This document shows, piece by piece, positions 13,383 through 18,482 of a stretch of 18,482 nt of DNA. The stretch is from NCBI GenBank assembly GCA_036556965.1, contig DATBIO010000219.1, positions 1-18,482 on the forward strand, written 5' to 3'. A model generated the notes under the pieces. That model ran no database searches and was not told the DNA's origin. It saw only the letters and a program-made list of their open reading frames with translations. A program made the translations under genes and the position numbers. Source of the DNA: DATBIO01 sp036556965. Lineage in GTDB: Bacteria; Acidobacteriota; Vicinamibacteria; Fen-336. Position 1 is the first letter of the stretch. Each line of letters begins with the position of its first letter.

Positions 13383-14169
13383 AGTACCGGTAGAGCAGGT
13401 ACTGGTCGGACCGCGGCAGGCGCTTCTCCAGCTCCTGGCGCGCCTTCCAGCGCCGGCGGGTAAGGGCATAGGTGTACTGGACGGCGCTGATCCTCACCTC
13501 CCGGTGCGGGCTGGCCGCGGCCTCCAGGATGGCCGCGCGCGCCTTCTCGCTGCCCGCGCGGCCGGCGCGGTAGAGGTGCGCGAGGGCGAGGTATCGGATC
13601 AACGCCTCGGGGTCCTCGCGCTCCGACCTTTGAGCCGTCGGCCGGTCGGGCTCCTTGAGCTTCTTGCGCTCGGGGAGGGGCCGGGGCGGGCGAGGCGTCC
13701 CCGACGCCAGCTTCGCGCTCCAGTAGGCGATGGCCGCCTCCTCGGCCGCCACCTCGCCGAGGAGGGTGAACAGCTCCGCGTGGCCTTCGACGTCGTTCCG
13801 GGCGAGCTTCTCGAGCTCGGCGATGACGGCGGCGGCCGCCGCCCCGGCGTTCGCCCGGAGGACCTGTCGCGCGCCGGCCTCCCGCCCCATCCGCTCGCCG
13901 GCCTCCTCGGCGCTCGGGAGCACCGTGAGGCGGCGGGCGAGGAGCACCGTGAGGGCCTCATCCACCGCTCCGGCCCGCTTCTCGAAGTCGAAGCGGGGGG
14001 CGGCCTCCGGCGCCGGGGCGGCGGTGGTCCGCGGGGGAGGCGTCTTGGCCTTCCTGGGCTTGGCGGCGCTGGCCCGCCTGGGTGGGTCCTGGGTGGCCGC
14101 GGCCCCCGACAGCGACCAGGCCAGCGTGCAGAAGCTGGCCAGGAGAATGGCTCGAGCACACAGCTTCAT
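13381..14169 (-). CDS. Exported hypothetical protein with HEAT-like helical C-terminus
   Basis: 262 residues of no recognised family. ATG at 14169 has a perfect GGAGGT six bases upstream. Residues 1-25 form a signal peptide (AILLASFCTLAWSL, cut near GAAA). The segment 27-58 is rich in Pro, Ala, Lys and Arg and looks like a flexible linker. Then come alanine-rich amphipathic helices (62-155), a Pro/Lys/Arg linker (158-184), and a C-terminal helical part EDPEALIRYLALAHLYRAG (185-203) through HREVRISAVQYTYAL (222-236), which resembles HEAT-type helical pairs. It ends LLYRY. Only 11 bases separate it from the cysteine-rich metallopeptidase-like gene, and one promoter precedes both. This makes it a candidate partner, chaperone or inhibitor of that protein; this is inference from position. 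Confidence 0.75.
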   Translation of the reverse strand: MKLCARAILLASFCTLAWSLSGAAATQDPPRRASAAKPRKAKTPPPRTTAAPAPEAAPRFDFEKRAGAVDEALTVLLARRLTVLPSAEEAGERMGREAGARQVLRANAGAAAAAVIAELEKLARNDVEGHAELFTLLGEVAAEEAAIAYWSAKLASGTPRPPRPLPERKKLKEPDRPTAQRSEREDPEALIRYLALAHLYRAGRAGSEKARAAILEAAASPHREVRISAVQYTYALTRRRWKARQELEKRLPRSDQYLLYRY

Positions 14170-14172
14170 CGT

Positions 14173-14187
14173 CAGACCTCCGGTCTG
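14173..14187 (-). promoter_or_regulatory. Hairpin covering the Shine-Dalgarno of the 262-residue gene
   Basis: CAGACC (14173-14178) pairs perfectly with GGTCTG (14182-14187) around three bases. On the minus-strand message the Shine-Dalgarno GGAGGT (14181-14176) occupies the loop and half of the 3' arm, so folding would hide it. This could damp or regulate translation of the first gene of the operon. Six base pairs may also occur by chance. Confidence 0.4.
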
Positions 14188-14304
14188 GAGATGCGGGCGA
14201 CGACTCGGGTTGCGGAACGGGGCCTCGACGTGGCAGCGCGAACCGCTGCGGCGTCACGAAGGAGGGAAAGACGCTCCCAGCCTGTGCTGGTTTGGATTGA
14301 ACGA

Positions 14305-14333
14305 AAAGTAGGAATCTGGAAGCGGCTTGTCAA
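14305..14333 (-). promoter_or_regulatory. Sigma-70-type promoter of the exported-protein operon
   Basis: On the minus strand TTGACA (14333-14328), a perfect -35, is followed after exactly 17 bp by TACTTT (14310-14305), which keeps T1, A2 and T6 of the -10 consensus. Predicted start is near 14298, leaving a leader of about 130 bases before ATG at 14169. The segment is clearly A+T-rich against its surroundings. It is the best promoter in the window. Confidence 0.6.
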
Positions 14334-14348
14334 CAGAAAGCGTCCCGG

Positions 14349-15392
14349 ATGCCAGAATGGTCAGCGGGGATGCGCGTCCTCGTCCTCGGCGGCACCGGCT
14401 TCATCGGCCCCCCGGTGGTCGATCAGCTTCTGGCCGGCGGCCACGACGTGGCCGTGCTCAGCCGCGGTGCCACGGCCGACGAGCTGCCGGCATCGGTCCT
14501 GCGGTTCCGGGGCGACCGCAAGGCGCTCGCCGACCACGCGCGCGCGTTGAGGAGCTTCCGGCCGGACGTCGTCGTCGACTTGATCCTGAGCTCGGGCGCC
14601 CAGGCGCGCGACCTGATGGTGGTCTTCCGCGGCGTCGCGCGGCGCGTGGTGGCCCTCTCCAGCATGGACGTCTACCGCGCGTGCGGCGTGTTGCACGGCC
14701 TCGAGCCGGGACCCCTGGAGCCGGTGCCGCTGACGGAGGAGTCTCCCCTGCGCACGCGGCTGCAGACCTACCCGCCGGAGCAGATCAAGATGCTGCAGGG
14801 CGTCTTCGGCTGGCTCGACGACGAGTACGACAAGATCCCCGTCGAGCGCGAGGTCATGGCCGACGCGGAGCTGCCGGGCACCGTCCTGCGCCTGCCCATG
14901 GTCTACGGTCCGCGCGACCCCTTGTGGCGGCTGCTGCCCGTGGTGAAGCGCGTCGACGACGGGCGCCGGGTGATCCTCCTCTCCGAGAGCATGGCCCGGT
15001 GGCGCGGGCCGCGCGGCTACGTGGAGAACGTGGCCGCCGCCGTCGTGCTCGCGGCGGGGTCGGAGGCGGCCGCCGGCCGCATCTACAACGTCGCCGATCC
15101 CGAGCCGTTCACCGAGCTGGAGTGGACGCGGAAGGTGGCCGAGGTGGCGGGCTGGCGCGGGGAGGTGGTGGTACTGCCCGACGACGGCAGCCCCGCCTTC
15201 CTGCAGGCGCCGGGCAACCCCGACCAGCACTGGACGGCGGACAGCACGCGCATCCGCCGCGAGCTGGGCTACCGGGAGCCGGTCCCCCTGGACGAGGCGA
15301 TCGCGCGCACCATCCGCTGGATGCGCGCCCACCCGCCCGCCGGCCCCACGCCGCACCTGTTCGACTACGCGGCGGAGGACGCGGTGTGCTGA
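14349..15392 (+). CDS. NAD-dependent epimerase/dehydratase-like protein (extended/atypical SDR)
   Basis: 347 residues from ATG at 14349, or 340 from ATG at 14370 (MRVLVLGGTGFIG), which matches the usual family start better; neither has a convincing Shine-Dalgarno. The nucleotide loop GGTGFIG is at 14-20. ALSSMDVYRACG (102-113) corresponds to the catalytic Ser/Thr strand. YDKIPVER (160-167) stands where YxxxK is expected, but the residue four after Tyr is Val, with Lys at +2, so classical epimerase or dehydratase chemistry may be lost. RLPMVYGPRDP (181-191), GYVENVAAAVVLA (223-235) and RIYNVADPEPFT (244-255) are typical of the extended SDR fold. Substrate unknown; could be a sugar nucleotide enzyme or a non-catalytic NAD-binding protein. 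It is alone on the plus strand, divergent from the exported-protein operon and ending seven bases before a convergent gene. Confidence 0.88.
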   Translation: MPEWSAGMRVLVLGGTGFIGPPVVDQLLAGGHDVAVLSRGATADELPASVLRFRGDRKALADHARALRSFRPDVVVDLILSSGAQARDLMVVFRGVARRVVALSSMDVYRACGVLHGLEPGPLEPVPLTEESPLRTRLQTYPPEQIKMLQGVFGWLDDEYDKIPVEREVMADAELPGTVLRLPMVYGPRDPLWRLLPVVKRVDDGRRVILLSESMARWRGPRGYVENVAAAVVLAAGSEAAAGRIYNVADPEPFTELEWTRKVAEVAGWRGEVVVLPDDGSPAFLQAPGNPDQHWTADSTRIRRELGYREPVPLDEAIARTIRWMRAHPPAGPTPHLFDYAAEDAVC

Positions 15393-15399
15393 GGGCCGG

Positions 15400-15642
15400 C
15401 TAGCCCCCTCCGCCCGTCTCCGACACCTCGCCGCCCGGCTCGATGACGAGCGTGCGCTCGGCCCCGGCGGGGACGGTCACGCTCTTGGTCTTCCCGCAGC
15501 GGGGACAGGGCACGTCCGCGAGCACGGGCGGGAGCTCGCTGCGCGCGTCCCGGCGGTCGTCGAAGTAGGTGACCTCGAAGGCGGTCCCGCACGCCTTGCA
15601 GCGGTGCGGGTCGCGCCGGCGCTCGCGGGTTGGGGTGGCCAT
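15400..15642 (-). CDS. Small zinc-ribbon protein
   Basis: 80 residues. ATG at 15642 has GGAGG (15653-15649) six bases upstream. Two CxxC knuckles are visible: CKAC (15-18) and CPRC (46-49), a 27-residue spacing that fits a zinc ribbon. The tail TLVIEPGGEVSETGGGG is flexible. The N-terminus is basic (RERRRDPHR). No catalytic motif is present; such proteins may bind nucleic acid, act as metal-binding adaptors or be FmdB-like regulatory proteins, but no specific family is recognised. It lies 37 bases downstream of the propeller gene on the same strand and has its own -10-like TAGCAT (15668-15663). Confidence 0.75.
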   Translation of the reverse strand: MATPTRERRRDPHRCKACGTAFEVTYFDDRRDARSELPPVLADVPCPRCGKTKSVTVPAGAERTLVIEPGGEVSETGGGG

Positions 15643-15648
15643 CTCTCG

Positions 15649-15668
15649 CCTCCGCGCGGACGATGCTA
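15649..15668 (-). promoter_or_regulatory. Possible -10 box and Shine-Dalgarno of the zinc-ribbon gene
   Basis: Minus strand: TAGCAT (15668-15663), then GGAGG (15653-15649) six bases before the ATG. The spacing mirrors the element before the propeller gene. There is no recognisable -35, and it lies almost against the propeller-gene stop. Confidence 0.25.
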
Positions 15669-15679
15669 CCAGAGCGCGC

Positions 15680-17836
15680 TCAGCGCCGGAGCGTCTCGCC
15701 CTCTGCCAGCCCCACCAGGTGGCCGAGCGTGCGCACCACCAGCAGGCCGTCGGAGAGGGCGGGGGTGGACATCACCACCTCGTCCATGGTGTTGGTGGCG
15801 AGCAGGTCGCGCTCGGGACCCGCGCGCAGCACGTAGACCTCGCCCGTCTCGCTGGCGAAGTAGAGGCGGCCATCGGCGGCCACCGGCGAGGCGGAGAAGG
15901 AGGCGCCCGCCGTGCCCAGCCGCGTCTGGTACACCTGCTCGCCGGTGTCCGCGCGGTAGCTGGTCAGGATCCCGTTGTTGTTCACCGTGTACAGGTGGCC
16001 CTGGTACAGCACCGGGGTGGGTATGTAGGTCCCGCCGCGCGCGTGGCTCCAGGCGACGGCCGCGCTGGAGCGCGCGCCCTCCGGCAGGGTGAGGTCGCCG
16101 CGCTGGCCCGCGCGCACCGCGTAGACCGGGCGCACCGGGGGGTAGCCGGCGGTCACGTAGGCCACCCCCTCGCCCACCACCGGCGTGGCGACCACCACCT
16201 CCGAGTTCGGCCCCAGCGTCCACAGCAGGGTGCCGCTCCGGGGGTCGTAGGCGCGGATCCGCTGGCCGTTGGTGACCAGCTCGTCGCCGGAGGGCCCGCG
16301 CAGGACGTTGGGCGTGGTCCAGGTCGAGGGCTCGTCACGCGCCACGCGCCAGGCCTCCTTGCCGTCCTCCAGGGAGAAGGCGGCCAGGTAAGAGTCCTTC
16401 CGCCGGTCGGCCTGGACGATCACCAGGTCTCCGTACAGGATGGGCGAGCTGGCGTGCCCCCACTCCGCGGTGCCCGACTGCGGGTCGTTGGCGTCGAGGA
16501 CGCCCACGTCCCGCTTCCAGAGCAGCCGGCCGTCCATGTCGTAGGCGGCGAGCACGCCCACCGGCCCGAACATGACCACCAGCCGCCGGCCGTCCGTGGC
16601 CGGCGTGGCGTTGGCCAGGCTCGACTTCAGGTGGCGCCGCACCACGGGGGCGGCGCGGTGGACCTCGCGCTCCCACAGCACGCGGCCCGAGGCCTTGTCC
16701 AGCGCGAACAGGCGGAAGGAGTGCACGGAGAGGTCGTCCACCGAGGTGCCGTCGCCGTAGAGGCCGGTGCGGAACGTCTTGTCGTCCTTGCCGCTGACGG
16801 CCGTGGTCAGGAAGATCCGGTCGCCCCAGACGATGGGGCTGCTCAGCCCGATCCCGGGGATCGCGGTCTTGAAGCGGACGTTCCGGCCCTCGGCCAGGCT
16901 CCAGGTCAGGGGGGCGCCCTGGCCGTCGCCGACGCCCGAGGCGCCCGTCCCGCGGAACTGCGGCCAGTTGCGGGGCGCGCCGCGGGGCGCGCGCGCCGCG
17001 GGGGCCGCCGCCGCGGTGCGCATGGGGGCCGGGTCCGAGGTGACCACGGAGAGCCGCGTGACCACGCCGGCGCGGTTGACGTACCCCCACTCCAGGGTGC
17101 CCGCGCGGCCGGACACGCGGACGGCCACCTCGCCGTCCGCGCTCTCGAAGCGGCCGTCGCCGACGGGCTGGAGGAGCACGGGCGGGCCGCCCGCGCCGGG
17201 ACCGTCGAGGCGGAGGCCGTCGCCCTCCATCGCCAGCGTCACCTCGCCGTCCTGGGCGCGGTAGCGCACGGCGTAGGCGCGCAGGCGTGCGGGGTCCACG
17301 GCGAAGGGGGCGCGCGGGGGGCGCACGGCTTTGGCCGACGCGAGGAGCGCGCGCAGCGCCGCTCCCTTCTTCTCCGCTTCCCGGCGGGCCGCGGCCAGAT
17401 CGAGCGGCTCGATGCGGCCCGTGCGCAGGGCGGCCTCCGCCAGGGAGGCGTCGTCGGTCTCCACGGCGTGGTCCAGCGCGCTCACCGCGTCCGTGGCGCC
17501 CTTCTCGAGGAGCAGGCGCGCGATCTCGACGTGGCCGAAGCGCAGGGCCCCTGCCACGGGGGCGTAGTCGAAGAAGCGGTTCCGCGCGTTCACGTCCGCG
17601 CCGCGATCGAGCAGCAGGCGCACCACCTCGGCCTTGCCCGCTTCGGCCGCGTACATGAGGGCGGTCTGCCCGTGGCGGGCGGGCGCGTCCACGGGCGTGC
17701 CCGCGTCGAGGAGGGCGCGCACGCCGGCCACGTCGCCCCGGTGCGCGGCCTCGCGCAGCGCCTCGCCCTTGTCGTCCGGGGCGGGCGCGGCGGCTACGAG
17801 CAGGCTGGCGAGGACGAGGGACGCGAAGGTGGGCAT
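15680..17836 (-). CDS. Exported fusion of ankyrin repeats and PQQ/BamB-like beta-propeller
   Basis: 718 residues. ATG at 17836 follows GGAGGT (17847-17842); the frame continues upstream, but only as a shadow of the methyltransferase gene. Residues 1-18 are a signal peptide (FASLVLASLLVAAAPA). Ankyrin repeats span about 24-140, with GQTALMYAAEAGKAEVVRLL (57-76, then LDRGADVNA) and GHVEIARLLLEKGA (101-114). A beta-rich middle domain (about 176-265) recalls DUF3471-like modules. From WPQFRGTGASGVG (291-303) onward is a propeller of the PQQ-binding-like/BamB kind, with blade motifs such as FALDKASGRVLWE (377-389), LAAYDMDGRLLWKRD, SLEDGKEAWRV, YDPRSGTLLWTLG and SYRADTGEQVYQT. Without a dehydrogenase active site it is probably a scaffold in the periplasm. 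It lies 41 bases after a methyltransferase gene. Confidence 0.9.
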   Translation of the reverse strand: MPTFASLVLASLLVAAAPAPDDKGEALREAAHRGDVAGVRALLDAGTPVDAPARHGQTALMYAAEAGKAEVVRLLLDRGADVNARNRFFDYAPVAGALRFGHVEIARLLLEKGATDAVSALDHAVETDDASLAEAALRTGRIEPLDLAAARREAEKKGAALRALLASAKAVRPPRAPFAVDPARLRAYAVRYRAQDGEVTLAMEGDGLRLDGPGAGGPPVLLQPVGDGRFESADGEVAVRVSGRAGTLEWGYVNRAGVVTRLSVVTSDPAPMRTAAAAPAARAPRGAPRNWPQFRGTGASGVGDGQGAPLTWSLAEGRNVRFKTAIPGIGLSSPIVWGDRIFLTTAVSGKDDKTFRTGLYGDGTSVDDLSVHSFRLFALDKASGRVLWEREVHRAAPVVRRHLKSSLANATPATDGRRLVVMFGPVGVLAAYDMDGRLLWKRDVGVLDANDPQSGTAEWGHASSPILYGDLVIVQADRRKDSYLAAFSLEDGKEAWRVARDEPSTWTTPNVLRGPSGDELVTNGQRIRAYDPRSGTLLWTLGPNSEVVVATPVVGEGVAYVTAGYPPVRPVYAVRAGQRGDLTLPEGARSSAAVAWSHARGGTYIPTPVLYQGHLYTVNNNGILTSYRADTGEQVYQTRLGTAGASFSASPVAADGRLYFASETGEVYVLRAGPERDLLATNTMDEVVMSTPALSDGLLVVRTLGHLVGLAEGETLRR

Positions 17837-17841
17837 GGCGG

Positions 17842-17863
17842 ACCTCCGGGAGGCCCGATGATA
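17842..17863 (-). promoter_or_regulatory. Possible -10 box and Shine-Dalgarno of the propeller gene
   Basis: TATCAT (17863-17858, minus strand) lies within CGCTATCATC, the same decamer found before the SxtJ-like gene, and is followed by GGAGGT (17847-17842) five bases before ATG. A -35 box is not evident. Confidence 0.3.
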
Positions 17864-17877
17864 GCGTGGCGCCGCCG

Positions 17878-18482
17878 TCAGGGCCGCGCGAGGATCGAGA
17901 ACACCTCCACCGGGAAGACCAGGCCCTCGTCGTCGATCCGGTCGGCCAGCGCGGCCTCGAGGTCGCGGATCAGCGCCGCCCGCGCCGCGGGGGCGAGGGC
18001 GGCGACGGGAGCCGCCAGCGGCGAGCTGGCCGCCTCCTGGCGGAGCATCTCCGCCGGGGAGGGGTAGCGCGCGCCCGCCACCTCGACCCGCACGGAGGTC
18101 TCGCGGAAGCCGGCGCGCGCGAACAGCGCGCGCAGGTCGGCGGCCGTCCACTCCGGGAAGATGGAGCGCACGCCCTGGCCGGCCGCGGGGCCGACGTGGC
18201 GGGCCAGCGCGTCGGCCAGCGCCACGTAGGGCGGCCAGTAGCGGATGGGACGACACGTGCTGAAGGCGGCGCGCCCCGCCGGCGCGAGCACGCGCCGCGC
18301 CTCGGCCAGCGCGCGTCCGGCGTCGGAGAAGAACTGCAGGGCGAGCTGGGAGAGGACGGCGTCGAAGGCGCCGTCGGGGAAGGGCAGGGCGGCGGCGTTC
18401 CCCTGGTGCCATTCGATGGCGGGCCGGGCGGCCGCGGAGGCGGCGCGCGCCACGGCGAGCGGCATGGCCGCCGTGTTCGCCT
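17878..18482 (-). CDS. Class I SAM-dependent methyltransferase, 5'-partial
   Basis: About 201 codons of a methyltransferase of the type-11/UbiE-like group; the N-terminus with the glycine-rich SAM motif I lies beyond the right edge. The frame is open to the window end, and residues before the first in-window ATG (18465) still fit the family: ANTAAMPLAVARAA corresponds to the acidic-loop/adenine-contact helix. ALPFPDGAFDAVLSQLALQF covers motifs II and post-II, and EARRVLAPAGRAAFSTC motif III. The C-terminal half (PEWTAADLRALFARAGFRE, then RYPSPAEMLRQEAASSPL) is the usual substrate cap and ends EVFSILARP. The 41 bases to the propeller gene allow co-transcription. The substrate is unknown. Confidence 0.85.
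   Translation of the reverse strand, partial: ANTAAMPLAVARAASAAARPAIEWHQGNAAALPFPDGAFDAVLSQLALQFFSDAGRALAEARRVLAPAGRAAFSTCRPIRYWPPYVALADALARHVGPAAGQGVRSIFPEWTAADLRALFARAGFRETSVRVEVAGARYPSPAEMLRQEAASSPLAAPVAALAPAARAALIRDLEAALADRIDDEGLVFPVEVFSILARP

Noticed and set aside
11225..13393. 722-residue plus-strand open frame opposite the Cys-rich protein
   Set aside because: Val/Gly/Arg-rich shadow without motif. The minus strand has a signal peptide, Shine-Dalgarno, promoter and zinc motifs.
14297..14360. Plus-strand promoter for the epimerase-like gene (TTGAAC or TTGTCA as -35)
   Set aside because: No -10-like hexamer lies 16-18 bp downstream of either candidate.
1..18482. CRISPR array, insertion sequence, integrase, tRNA or rRNA
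   Set aside because: No regularly spaced repeats, transposase or recombinase motifs, or recognisable RNA-gene sequence seen on either strand by eye.

Overview
The window is about 18.5 kb of very GC-rich DNA, packed almost end to end with protein genes. It comes from a Gram-negative bacterium: there is a TonB-dependent outer-membrane receptor with a signal peptide and a terminal Phe, and a murein-recycling ligase (Mpl). No rRNA, tRNA, transposase, integrase or CRISPR array was seen. The mix of Mpl, a SxtJ-like/carbamoyltransferase/DUF5989 cluster, a BamB-like propeller protein and a Baeyer-Villiger-type monooxygenase would fit an uncultured Acidobacteriota or Myxococcota-like lineage, but that assignment is inference and cannot be fixed from this sequence.

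Left part, plus strand (1-5267). A 5'-truncated LD-carboxypeptidase (ldcA) overlaps mpl by four bases; the two act in sequence on murein peptides. After a leader holding a terminator-like hairpin come a 776-residue TonB-dependent receptor, a strong GC hairpin, and a GNAT acetyltransferase. The GNAT gene converges on an aminotransferase, and both end on one CTAG.

Middle part, minus strand (5264-11358). Reading right to left: a flavin monooxygenase with the Baeyer-Villiger signature and an overlapping short-chain dehydrogenase; a GC hairpin; then a SxtJ-like membrane protein, a NodU-type carbamoyltransferase, a 58-residue DUF5989 membrane protein and a class I/II aminotransferase. The three-gene SxtJ/carbamoyltransferase/DUF5989 block is a recurring module whose product is not known here.

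Right-centre, minus strand (11378-14333). A consensus-like promoter (TTGACA, 17 bp, TACTTT) drives a two-gene operon. It encodes a 262-residue exported protein with a HEAT-like helical end and a 649-residue exported protein with 31 cysteines, an HEATH zinc motif and a GSCDTWYG motif. That pair of motifs is the signature of aspzincin (M35, deuterolysin-like) metallopeptidases, in an unusual cysteine-rich setting with a SHOCT-like C-terminal segment. This is the best candidate for an undescribed system in the window.

Right end (14349-18482). A plus-strand NAD-dependent epimerase-like protein converges on a minus-strand set: a small zinc-ribbon protein, a fusion of ankyrin repeats with a PQQ/BamB-like beta-propeller, and a SAM methyltransferase whose N-terminus lies beyond the window.
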